From assembly GCA_013361935.1 (NCBI GenBank), contig JABFXC010000133.1, forward strand, positions 1-42,575: a stretch of DNA of 42,575 bases. Direction: 5' to 3'. The translations under genes were made by a program, and so were the position numbers. The stretch comes from Gemmatimonadaceae bacterium. Lineage in GTDB: Bacteria; Gemmatimonadota; Gemmatimonadetes; Gemmatimonadales; Gemmatimonadaceae. Below, piece by piece: positions 1 through 8,216 of this stretch (its first letter is position 1; each line of letters begins with the position of its first letter). Below the pieces are notes generated by a model. It saw nothing but the letters and a program-made list of their open reading frames with translations, searched no databases and was not told the DNA's origin.

Positions 1-2278
1 CGATGCCCAGCTCCGCGCCGGCGCGCGCCTCGGGAGAGGCCGCGGTGTCCGCGGCGAGCGACAGCAGGCGGTCGGCGACCGCGCGCTGCACCACGCGCTC
101 CAGCGCCTGCTCCTGCTCGCCGCGCGCCGACGACGGCCGGCGCCACGACGCGGTGAGCGTGTCGATCGTCTCGCCAAGGGTCAACGCGCGCGGATCGTGG
201 ATCGATTGCTGGACGAGCCGCGCCGCGCGGTCGCGCTGCAGCACCCCGTCGACGATCATCTGCGCGAGGCTGCGCGCGGCGCCGAGCTCGTCGAACGCGG
301 GACGCGTGCGGCTGCCGAAGAGCTCCACGCTCCCGCCGTAGGAGAAGGGGCGGGGCGCGAGCAGGGTGAGCACCGTGTCGGGGATCGCCAGCGCGGAGGG
401 GCGCAGCGCCGACATCAGCGCGGCGAGCGCGGCTCGCTGCCGCGGCGCCGCGACCGGCTGCGTCGCCTGCAGCGCATCGCCGCGCGTCGCGTTCGCGTAC
501 TCCATCCCGCCGATCGCCTTCGTCACCGAGTTGAGCGCGAAGCGATGGAAGAAGTACATCGGGGCGAAGCGCTCCTGGAGGAGCGCGACCGGCTCCCCCT
601 CGCGGATGTTCCGCTCGCCGAAGCGCGCGATCGCGACGCCGCGCACCGCCATCTGGTGGCGGAGGAACTCCTCCGGCGTCGCCGCGTCGTCCCACAGGCT
701 GACGCGCGGGTCGGAGGCGAACTCCGGGCGCGCGTCGGCGTCGGAGAGGAAGAGGAAGCCTTGCTTCAACCCCTCGGCCATGATCGCGCGCAGCGAGTCC
801 TTCTCGGTCGCCGCCGGGAAGATGCCGTAGCCCCAGTGAATCGCCCACACGTCGTACGGCCCCGGGCCGACGGCGTAGGCCGCGGAGAGGTCGATCGAGT
901 CGGTACCCGGCACGAGGCGCACCCGCGGCGGCGGATAGTCCATCACCGAGCCGCGCTCGTACGTCGAGGCGATGTAGTTGTGCGCCAGGCCTAACGTGTG
1001 GCCGATCTCGTGCGCCGTCACCTGGCGCACGCGCGCGAGGACGAAGTGCGTGTCCGCCGGCGTCGCCGCCGCCCCCATCAGCCCCGCGAAGATGTTGTAG
1101 TCGGTGCGCGCCCGGTGGCTGTCCAGCCGCGCCATCCCCTTCACGATCTCGCCGCTGCGTGGATCGATCACCGCCCCGCCCACCGACCATCCGCGCTCGT
1201 TGCGATTCTCCCACTGGACCACGTTGTAGCGCGCATCCATCGGGTCCGCGCCCTCGGGCAGCAGCTCGACGCGGAAGGCGCCCTTCAGGCCCGCGCGGTC
1301 GAACGCCTCCGTCCACCAGCGCGCGCCCTCGAGCGTCGCCGTGCGGATCGGCTCGGGGATCCCGCGATCGACATAGTAGACGATGGGATCCTTGATCGCG
1401 CTGTTCGGATCGCCGGGGTTCACGCGCTCGAGGCGGTGGCGCGCGATCCACCGCTGCTCGAGCGGGTCCTGGATCGGCTGCGCGTAATCCTTGAAGTCGA
1501 TCCCGAAGAAGCCGACGCGCGGATCGAGCTGCCGCGGGCGATATCCGCCGTCAGGGAGCGGCATCATCGAGATGTGCTGCCGCAGGGTGAAGGCGCGCCC
1601 CTCGGGGACGATCTGCGCGACGGTGCGGCCCGGCCGGCCGCTCGTCGCGAAGGTGAGCCACGCGTCGATCTCCGTGTTCCCGGGGAAGGCGCGCGTCAGC
1701 GCTCCGTCGATGCTCGAGCGGTCGCGGGCGACGGAATAGCTCCCCTGATTCGCGCCCTGCAGCGTGCCGGCGACGTCGAGCCAGTCGGTGAGGGCGAAGT
1801 CGGTGGCGTCGACGAGAATGCGCTCGCGCTCGCTCGCGACGACGGGCAGCGCGGCGACGGTGCTCGGCGGGAACGCTTCGGCGACGGTGCGCGCGTGCGC
1901 GGGGTTGTCGGCGAAGGAGCTGCGGTAGCTCCAGTTCTCGAAGACGACGAGCACGCGGTCGCCGCTGCGGTCGAAGCGCGCGATCTGCGAGAAGCCGTCT
2001 GCGCCGCGATCGATCCCGATCGGATTGGAGCCGAGTCCCGTCGCCTGCGAAGTGAAGAGCAGCGCGCGCAGCGAGTCGGAGGGGAGCTCGAGATAGAGCT
2101 TCCCCTTCCCGGCATCGAGATAGAGCGGCACCCAGCCGTCGCGGCGCGTCATCCCCGCGGTCTTCGCGGCTATCCCCCCGGAGGTGGACGGCGCGGGTGT
2201 CGTGGCCGGCGCCGGCACCGAACCCGGCGCGCAGGCGGCGAGAGCGGCGAGTAGGACGGCGAGGTGGGTTCGTCGCAT
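1..2278 (-). CDS. Zinc metalloprotease lipoprotein, DUF5117/DUF4953 type (C-terminus beyond window)
   Basis: The frame is open from an ATG at 2278 to the window edge (759 codons), so the C-terminus is missing. The N-terminus is a lipoprotein signal with lipobox LAAC (Cys16), followed by a Pro/Thr/Ala-rich linker. The zinc site HEIGHTLGLAH at about residues 423-433 matches HExxHxxGxxH of metzincin-type peptidases; in the DUF5117/DUF4953 family the motif sits at a similar place in a long secreted protein. A Met follows shortly (SVMDYPPP, a likely Met-turn). Downstream sequence (EGLKQGFLFLSDADAR) also fits that family. It probably degrades extracellular or periplasmic protein; the substrate is unknown. 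No clear ribosome binding site precedes the ATG, but a better start is not visible. The family call is from motif recognition and is fairly sure; the exact role is not. Confidence 0.85.
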   Translation of the reverse strand, partial: MRRTHLAVLLAALAACAPGSVPAPATTPAPSTSGGIAAKTAGMTRRDGWVPLYLDAGKGKLYLELPSDSLRALLFTSQATGLGSNPIGIDRGADGFSQIARFDRSGDRVLVVFENWSYRSSFADNPAHARTVAEAFPPSTVAALPVVASERERILVDATDFALTDWLDVAGTLQGANQGSYSVARDRSSIDGALTRAFPGNTEIDAWLTFATSGRPGRTVAQIVPEGRAFTLRQHISMMPLPDGGYRPRQLDPRVGFFGIDFKDYAQPIQDPLEQRWIARHRLERVNPGDPNSAIKDPIVYYVDRGIPEPIRTATLEGARWWTEAFDRAGLKGAFRVELLPEGADPMDARYNVVQWENRNERGWSVGGAVIDPRSGEIVKGMARLDSHRARTDYNIFAGLMGAAATPADTHFVLARVRQVTAHEIGHTLGLAHNYIASTYERGSVMDYPPPRVRLVPGTDSIDLSAAYAVGPGPYDVWAIHWGYGIFPAATEKDSLRAIMAEGLKQGFLFLSDADARPEFASDPRVSLWDDAATPEEFLRHQMAVRGVAIARFGERNIREGEPVALLQERFAPMYFFHRFALNSVTKAIGGMEYANATRGDALQATQPVAAPRQRAALAALMSALRPSALAIPDTVLTLLAPRPFSYGGSVELFGSRTRPAFDELGAARSLAQMIVDGVLQRDRAARLVQQSIHDPRALTLGETIDTLTASWRRPSSARGEQEQALERVVQRAVADRLLSLAADTAASPEARAGAELGI

Positions 2279-2587
2279 CGCGGGAAGGTGGTGGATGGTC
2301 GCGACAATGTGGCGCCGCGCGGGCGGCCGCGCCATCTATGAACGTCGATGCGACGTCGCTCCGCTGCGCGTTCGGATCCGGTACGCAAGGTGCTGCTCGC
2401 CGCCCCCGCGACCTTGGCTCGATGTCACAGGGAGCCGTGGAGGCCGGGGGAGGCGTTCGCAGGGGCTGGGGGGCTCGGCACCATAGCACCTCCTTCGCTC
2501 CCCGGCTCCCTGTTATTCACCGCCGCGCAGCAGTTGAAGAAGATTCGCAGCGATCCGCGGCGATCCGCGTCAGTCGTTCGAAGCGCC
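2279..2587. other. Intergenic region between two minus-strand genes, with a possible mini-ORF and a promoter-like motif
   Basis: There is no long gene here. On the minus strand a near-ideal Shine-Dalgarno (AGGAGG) sits 4 nt before an ATG at 2484 that opens a 19-codon frame ending at 2425 (MVPSPPAPANASPGLHGSL); it may be chance or a leader peptide. At 2377-2394 lies TCCGGTACGCAAGGTGCT, which recurs with one change at 36964-36981, also between genes. Short direct repeats of CGGATCGC-like sequence lie near 2550. No rho-independent terminator with a U-tract is evident. Confidence 0.35.
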
Positions 2588-4450
2588 TCAGCGGTCCACG
2601 GTCCCGTGGAAGATCCCCGACCTGATCCGCGCCGCCTTGCCCGACGCGGCCCGATCGATCTCGACGTGACTCTCCGTTCGGGTCGCGAAGCGGATCGTGC
2701 CGTTGATGGTCATCGTCTGCGCGCCACGGCGGATCTGGATAGGCAGCGCCGCGCCTTCCGCCGCCGAGCCGTACTTCGCGCGGAACTGCTCGCCGAAGTT
2801 CGCGTCCGAGACCTTGATGTTGCCCACCGAGAGCAGCACGTCGCCCGTGCGGATCCCCGCGGCCGCGGCGGAGCTCCCCTCGGCGACGCCGCTCACGCGC
2901 ACGCCGCCGGAGTCGACCTGGGTGAAGATGCCGAGCCGCGGCTCGCGGATCGTGTCGGTGAGGAAGCGCAAGCCGGCGAGGGGGAGCACCGTCGCCCACG
3001 GATACGCCTCTCGTCCATCGACGTACTTCGCGTCGAAGTCGGTGAAGCTCTTCCCGCCGGCGGCGCGGCTCACCGCGCCCCAGAAGTCGGCGCTCGTGAA
3101 GCCGCGCCCCTTCTTGTACGTCGACGTGTACAGCTCGCGCATCACGTCGTCGAGGGAGCGCCGGTTGTCGCTCGCGTCGCGGATCATCACGTCGAGCATG
3201 AAGCCGGCGAGCGATCCCTTCGGGTAGTAGAGATAGCCCGTGCCGTCGGTGGGATGGATCCACGTCGAGAGCGACGCGTCCTCGAGCGCGACCGGAGGCG
3301 CGCTCGCCACCTCGGTGATCTTCCCCGAGGTCGTCTCGACGAAGGCGGCGCTGTCGACGACGCCCCCGCGCACGAGCGCGAGATCGCCGTAGTAGTCGGT
3401 GATCCCCTCGCTCACCCAGAGCCAGGTGGTCGGCTCGGGCTGGTCATAACGGTACGGCACCATGTCCGCGGGACGCAGGCGCTTCACGTTCCACGCGTGG
3501 AAGATCTCGTGCGCGTACAGCGACGGCATGAACGGGTTGCCGATCGCGAACGGCGTGATGACGTCGACGTGCGAGTTCTGGTGCTCGAGCCCACTCGCGC
3601 CCGAGTACGACGAGTCGGCGATCTGCATCACCGTGTACGTCGAGAAGGGCGCCTCGCCGAACACCGCGATCTCCGGCGGCAGGACGCGCTGGATGAAGCC
3701 CCACGCGTCGCTGCGATTCTTGCCCGTGACGAAGCCCTTCGGGTAGGTCGCGAAGCGCGCCCACACCGGACCGACCTTCGCGCTGTCGAGGTCGAACGCG
3801 CCGACGAAGAAGGGCATGTCGACGAGGTCGTGGTAGTTCTTCGCGCTGAACGAGCGGGTCCCCGTGCCCCCCGCCGAGCCCGCGGCGGCGGGTGTCATCC
3901 CCGTGGCGACGAGCCACCCCGGCTGCGTGCGGACGGTGACGGTCGCCCCCCAGTCGAAGCCGCGTCCCTCGGGATAGAGGAAGACGTTGGTGCCGTTGAA
4001 GAGCGCGAAGTCCGGCCGCGACCAGGCCATCGCGTTGTCCAGCGAATCGGCGAGGAAGTCGAAGGCGACGGTGACCCGCTTCGCGCCGTCAGGCCTCACG
4101 CGCCAGGTGTCGTAGTCCAGCTTGTCCCACGCGAGCGCCTTCCCGTCGCCCGTCGGCGCGAAGCTCGACACCCACTTCGCGAACCAGGTCATCTCGTACG
4201 CCCCCGGCGTCCACGCGGGCAGCGAGAGGATCACCGGTGCCGTCCCGGAGGTCGCGAAGGACATCGTCACCTTCAGCGTCCGCGACTGCGCGGTGGTGCT
4301 GTCGAAGGTGACCTCGTAGCGGACGTCGGAGATCGGCGCCGAGATGGCGGCGGCGTTGCGGGTCGCGGTGCCGGCGGAGCGCTGCGCGAGCGCGGGCGTC
4401 GCGGCGGCGAGGAGCGCGCCGAACGTCGCGAGGGAACGGAGACGGGGCAT
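2588..4450 (-). CDS. M61 family glycyl aminopeptidase-like protease with PDZ domain
   Basis: The protein has 620 residues, with a Sec signal peptide (about 1-22, ending ALA-Q). After an N-terminal beta domain comes the catalytic zinc motif HEIFH at 314-318 followed by AWNVKRLRP, the signature of M61 peptidases (family form HExFHxWNVKR). The third ligand is probably Glu348 in WVSEGITDYYGDL. A PDZ domain occupies roughly residues 500-590 (PRLGIFTQVDSGG onward, with SAAAAGIRTGDVLLSVG). Domain order and length match periplasmic M61 proteases, which remove N-terminal residues, often Gly or Ala, from peptides. The start ATG at 4450 gives a complete signal peptide. It is separated by about 310 bp from the downstream minus-strand metalloprotease, so the two are probably separate transcripts. 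Confidence 0.93.
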   Translation of the reverse strand: MPRLRSLATFGALLAAATPALAQRSAGTATRNAAAISAPISDVRYEVTFDSTTAQSRTLKVTMSFATSGTAPVILSLPAWTPGAYEMTWFAKWVSSFAPTGDGKALAWDKLDYDTWRVRPDGAKRVTVAFDFLADSLDNAMAWSRPDFALFNGTNVFLYPEGRGFDWGATVTVRTQPGWLVATGMTPAAAGSAGGTGTRSFSAKNYHDLVDMPFFVGAFDLDSAKVGPVWARFATYPKGFVTGKNRSDAWGFIQRVLPPEIAVFGEAPFSTYTVMQIADSSYSGASGLEHQNSHVDVITPFAIGNPFMPSLYAHEIFHAWNVKRLRPADMVPYRYDQPEPTTWLWVSEGITDYYGDLALVRGGVVDSAAFVETTSGKITEVASAPPVALEDASLSTWIHPTDGTGYLYYPKGSLAGFMLDVMIRDASDNRRSLDDVMRELYTSTYKKGRGFTSADFWGAVSRAAGGKSFTDFDAKYVDGREAYPWATVLPLAGLRFLTDTIREPRLGIFTQVDSGGVRVSGVAEGSSAAAAGIRTGDVLLSVGNIKVSDANFGEQFRAKYGSAAEGAALPIQIRRGAQTMTINGTIRFATRTESHVEIDRAASGKAARIRSGIFHGTVDR

Positions 4451-4599
4451 GGTCAGATCGGGTCAGGTCGGGGTGTGGCAACAAGATAACGCCGATCCCC
4501 GGTGAAGCCTTCGGCCATGTGCAAGCATCCGGTCGGGGAGCGTCTCTCTGCTGCCGCGGGTTCGCGGCGCCTGCTTCACGACTCCTTTCGAGGTGCCTC

Positions 4600-5529
4600 A
4601 TGACGCGCCGCTTCATGCTCGTTCCGATCGTCCTCTCCAGTGCCGCTCTCCTCGCCGTCGCCTGCTCGAAGGACCACGAGTCGCGCAGCGCCGCGGCGAA
4701 CGACATGACCATGGTCGACGCGACTGCGCCCGCCCCACCGGTCGCGCAGAAGGGGGTGGCCGCACGCAGGGTCACCGAGGCCGGCGCGGCGTTCGGAACG
4801 TCGTCCGACGCCGCGATGACCCCACTCCAGGCCGTCGTCCCCGGCTCGCTTCCCGTCGACGCCACCCCGCCGATGGTGGTTCGCACCGCCACCGCGACCA
4901 TCAAGGTCGACTCCCTCGCGCCGGCGATCGCCCGGCTCCGGCAGATGGCGCAGCAGCTCGGCGGCTACGTCGGCGCGACGTCGATCCAGGTGGGCACCGA
5001 GCAGCTCCGCTCGGCGAGCGTCGAGCTCAAGGTCCCCGCCGCACGCTGGGGGCAGCTCATCGAGGGGATCCGGCCGATCGGCGTTCTCGAGCACCAGGAG
5101 GAGAGCGCCGAGGACGTCGGCGAGGAGTTCGTCGACGTCACCGCCCGCGTCGCCAACGCGCAGCGTCTCGAGTCGCGCCTCATCGCGCTCCTCGCCAATC
5201 ACACCGGAAAGCTCTCCGACGCGCTGGAGGTGGAGCAGCAGATCGCCCGCGTGCGCGAGGAGATCGAGCGCTACCAGGGGCGGCTGCGCTACCTGAGCTC
5301 GCGCGCCGCGCTGAGCACGATGACGATCACCCTCCACGAGCCGGGCCCGATCGTCGGCGAGCACCCGGGCGACAACCCGATCCTCGACGCCTTCGCCACC
5401 GCCTGGCGCACCTTCGTCGGCTTCATCGCCTTCATCATCGCCAGCCTCGGCGTGCTCGTGCCCATCGCGCTCATCGCGGCGCTGCTCTGGTGGCTGATCC
5501 GGAGGAAGGGCCATATGGCACGAGCCTAG
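4600..5529 (+). CDS. DUF4349 domain lipoprotein with C-terminal membrane segment
   Basis: I place the start at the ATG at 4600, not at earlier in-frame starts, because it gives a clean lipoprotein signal (MTRRFMLVPIVLSSAALLAVACS, Cys22) and has GAGGTG just upstream. The 310-residue product has a DUF4349 core: RTATATIKVDSLAPAIARL, then VELKVPAARW, then a coiled coil at about 185-240 (LESRLIALLANHTGKLSDAL, EVEQQIARVREEIERYQGRL). It ends with a long hydrophobic segment (about 272-303) and a basic tail, so it is probably anchored at both ends. The biochemical role of DUF4349 is unknown; envelope location is inferred. The gene is divergent from the M61 gene and followed at once by a large hairpin. 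Confidence 0.85.
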   Translation: MTRRFMLVPIVLSSAALLAVACSKDHESRSAAANDMTMVDATAPAPPVAQKGVAARRVTEAGAAFGTSSDAAMTPLQAVVPGSLPVDATPPMVVRTATATIKVDSLAPAIARLRQMAQQLGGYVGATSIQVGTEQLRSASVELKVPAARWGQLIEGIRPIGVLEHQEESAEDVGEEFVDVTARVANAQRLESRLIALLANHTGKLSDALEVEQQIARVREEIERYQGRLRYLSSRAALSTMTITLHEPGPIVGEHPGDNPILDAFATAWRTFVGFIAFIIASLGVLVPIALIAALLWWLIRRKGHMARA

Positions 5530-5627
5530 TGTCATGACTGCTGAGGCATGAGCCATGGGGCAGGGGGGCCATAGGGCAGCAACTGCCACATGGCCCCTCT
5601 GCCACGTGACTCATGCCACCTGACACT
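5528..5627. repeat. 100-nt imperfect hairpin built of nested inverted repeats
   Basis: Arms pair in nested order: AGTGTCA (5528-5534) with TGACACT (5621-5627); GGCATGAG (5545-5552) with CTCATGCC (5610-5617); GGCAGGGGGGCCAT (5559-5572) with 5590-5603 (13 of 14 pairs); GGCAG (5575-5579) with CTGCC (5583-5587) around a CAA loop. The outer arm overlaps the stop codon of the DUF4349 gene. There is no U-tract, so it is either a factor-assisted terminator or a small repeat element. A degenerate extra copy of the words (CTGATGCCTCATGGCAG) follows at 5637-5653. I see no other gene in 5530-5716. Confidence 0.6.
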
Positions 5628-5716
5628 GACACTAGCCTGATGCCTCATGGCAGTACTCTGGCTCGCCGCCCTCCCAGTCACGATATTGGCCGCGTCCTCA
5701 CCCGAGCCGCAGCCGA

Positions 5717-7996
5717 ATGCCATCGAATCACCCCGCGCACCAGCATCCCGACTTCGAGCAGCCGCCGACCTCCGTCATGATCGACAAGGTCGGGATCGCC
5801 GCCGAGGACGAGCTGCACAATCCGTACGTCCCGCACACCGAGAACCCGCGCGAGCTCACCGTCTCGGGGATCATTCTCGGCATCCTCCTCGGGCTCGTCT
5901 TCGCCGCGTCGAGCGTCTATCTCGCGCTGAAGATCGGGCTCACCGTCAGCGCCTCGATCCCGATCGCGGTCCTCTCGATCACGATCTTCCGCTACGCGGC
6001 GCGCGTCTTCCGCGCGAAGCCGGCGACGATCCTCCAGAACAACATCGTCCAGACCACCGGCTCGGCGGGCGAGTCGATCGCCGCGGGGACGGTGTTCACC
6101 CTCCCCGCGCTGCTGCTCCTCGGCTACGCGCTCCCCTGGAGCCGCGTCGCCGCGGTGGCGACGGTGGGCGGACTGCTCGGCGTCCTCCTCATGATCCCGC
6201 TCCGCAAGAGTCTGATCGTGAAGGAGCACCGCAACCTCAAGTATCCCGAGGGGACCGCGTGCGCCGAGGTGCTCATCGTCGGCGAGGAGCGCGGGGTGCA
6301 GGCGAAGACCGTGTTCATGGGCTTCGGGCTCGGCGCGCTCTACAAGTTCTTCAACGCGGGACTGAAGCTCTGGCAGGAGGTGCCGGCGCGGATCATCCAG
6401 CGCGCGCTGCCTAACGGCGGGACGGAGCTCTTCGGCGAGATCCGGGCGGAGATCAGCCCCGAGCTCACCGGCGTCGGCTACATCATCGGGCCGAAGATCA
6501 GCGGCTATCTCTTCGCCGGCGGCGTGCTCTCCTTCTTCGTGCTCATCCCGGCGATCAAGCTCTTCGGGTCCGGGCTGACGACCACCGTGCTCCCGCTCGA
6601 CACGAAGCTGATCCGCGACATGTCGCCGATGGAGATCCGCGCGAGCTACGTGTACTTCATCGGCGCGGGGGCGGTGACGGCGGCGGGGATCTTCAGCCTC
6701 GTGCGCTCGATGCCGACCATCTGGCGCGCGCTCGTCGGCGGGCTGGGCGGGATGCGCGGCGCGGGCGGCAGCGACGCTACCGAGACGCGGCGCACCCAGC
6801 GCGACCTGCCTTTCATCTACGTCGGCGTCGGCGTGCTCGCGGCGATCGTCGCGATGGTCGTGCTCCCGCAGATCGGGATCAACATCGTCGGCGCGGTGCT
6901 CGCGGTGTTCTTCGCCTTCCTGTTCGTCACCGTGTCCAGCCGCATCACCGGACAGATCGGCGCCTCGGCGAACCCGATCTCCGGGATGACGGTGGCCGCG
7001 GTGCTGATGACCGCGCTCATCTTCCTCGCGCTGGGCTGGACGCTCCCGCAGCACCGCGTGCTCGCCCTGTCCATCGGCGGCGTGGTCTGCGTCGCGGCGG
7101 CGGTGGCCGGCGCGACCTCGCAGGACCTCAAGACAGGCTACCTCGTCGGCGCGACGCCGGCGCGTCAGCAGGTCGGCCTGCTCTTCGGCGTCGTCAGCTC
7201 GGCGCTGCTCATCGGCTGGACGATCCACTCGCTCGACAGCGCGTACACGACGATCGTGAAGCGCGACACGGCGAACGTGGTGATCCCGGCGGCGAACATC
7301 GACGCTGAGCGTGTATCGCTCGCCGACGGGCGCATCGTCCCGGCAGGCGCCGAGAAGGCGGGGAACTTCTACCGCGTCGGTCACCTCTACGAGCAGCAGG
7401 GCGCGTTAGGCAGCGGCCGCTACCTCGTCGACGACGCCGGCCGCGTGCAGTACCTCATCGACCCCGGCATCGGCGGGCGCGAGACGGTGGACTACACCGG
7501 CCGCAAGGTCGAGAAGCTCGACTCGCCGAAGTCGCAGATCATGTCGCTCGTCGTCGACGGGATCCTCACCCAGAAGCTGAACTGGGGACTCATCATGATC
7601 GGCGTCTTCTTCGCCGTCGCGATGGAGATCCTCGGCCTCCCCTCGCTCGCCATCTGCGTCGGCGTCTACCTCCCGATCTCCACTTCGGCGACGATGTTCG
7701 CGGGCGGGATCGTCCGCTGGCTCGTCGACCGCGCGACGCGCGGCCGCGCCGACCAGACGAACGAGGACTCCGGTCCCGGCGTGCTGTTCTCGTCGGGACT
7801 CATCGCCGGCGGCGCGATCATGGGGGTGCTGCTCGCCGCGCTCGCCGCGAAGCGCTGGGACGAAGGGCTCGACCTGTCGAAAGGCGTTCCCTTCCTCGCG
7901 AACAGCGGGCTGCTGGCGATGGTCGTCTACGCGCTCGCGATCTGTGTCCCGCTCTATCTGGTCGGCCGGAAGAATCTTTCGCTGGAGAGACATTGA
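5717..7996 (+). CDS. OPT family oligopeptide transporter
   Basis: The 759-residue protein is almost wholly hydrophobic segments, about 14-16 by eye. The first (ELTVSGIILGILLGLVFAAS) followed by SVYLALKIGLTVSASIPIAV is typical of the prokaryotic OPT subfamily, as are GSAGESIAAGTVFTLPALL and YPEGTACAEVLIVGEE. Members move peptides or metal-chelate-like substrates across the inner membrane; the substrate here cannot be read. A hydrophilic insertion at about 510-600 contains paired beta-like stretches (VQYLIDPGIGGRETVDYTGR). The start at 5717 or an in-frame ATG at 5777 are both possible; neither has a strong Shine-Dalgarno. The gene stands alone between two hairpins, and peptide uptake would fit the many peptidases nearby. 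Confidence 0.92.
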   Translation: MPSNHPAHQHPDFEQPPTSVMIDKVGIAAEDELHNPYVPHTENPRELTVSGIILGILLGLVFAASSVYLALKIGLTVSASIPIAVLSITIFRYAARVFRAKPATILQNNIVQTTGSAGESIAAGTVFTLPALLLLGYALPWSRVAAVATVGGLLGVLLMIPLRKSLIVKEHRNLKYPEGTACAEVLIVGEERGVQAKTVFMGFGLGALYKFFNAGLKLWQEVPARIIQRALPNGGTELFGEIRAEISPELTGVGYIIGPKISGYLFAGGVLSFFVLIPAIKLFGSGLTTTVLPLDTKLIRDMSPMEIRASYVYFIGAGAVTAAGIFSLVRSMPTIWRALVGGLGGMRGAGGSDATETRRTQRDLPFIYVGVGVLAAIVAMVVLPQIGINIVGAVLAVFFAFLFVTVSSRITGQIGASANPISGMTVAAVLMTALIFLALGWTLPQHRVLALSIGGVVCVAAAVAGATSQDLKTGYLVGATPARQQVGLLFGVVSSALLIGWTIHSLDSAYTTIVKRDTANVVIPAANIDAERVSLADGRIVPAGAEKAGNFYRVGHLYEQQGALGSGRYLVDDAGRVQYLIDPGIGGRETVDYTGRKVEKLDSPKSQIMSLVVDGILTQKLNWGLIMIGVFFAVAMEILGLPSLAICVGVYLPISTSATMFAGGIVRWLVDRATRGRADQTNEDSGPGVLFSSGLIAGGAIMGVLLAALAAKRWDEGLDLSKGVPFLANSGLLAMVVYALAICVPLYLVGRKNLSLERH

Positions 7997-8069
7997 TGGG
8001 GCGGCGCCTTCACCGGCCCATGACCGCGCCAGCATCGTAGCAGACGGCCGCCGCGCGCACACCACCCCG

Positions 8070-8108
8070 GAAACCGGGCGCGATCCTTCATGGATCGCGC
8101 CCGGTTTC
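8070..8108. terminator. Strong hairpin terminator after the OPT gene
   Basis: A perfect 17-bp stem (GAAACCGGGCGCGATCC at 8070-8086 with its exact complement at 8092-8108) closes a 5-nt loop TTCAT. The stem ends in AAA on one side and TTT on the other, and CTCTTCGGTTTCC follows, so it could end transcription in both directions. It lies 74 bp after the OPT stop and about 110 bp before the next operon, so it insulates the two. Confidence 0.8.
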
Positions 8109-8216
8109 TCTTCGGTTTCCGCTCTGCGCGCAGCCGTACAACTCCTTCCAATTCCGTGACTTGGAAGCGGACCGGGCGGTCTATTGAGAACGGACGCCCG
8201 TCGTCCGGAGCCCGCG

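Noticed and set aside
2348..4489. Long open frame on the plus strand opposite the M61 gene (Arg/His/Val-rich)
   Set aside because: High GC leaves the antisense frame open; composition is unlike a real protein and the opposite frame has clear M61 motifs.
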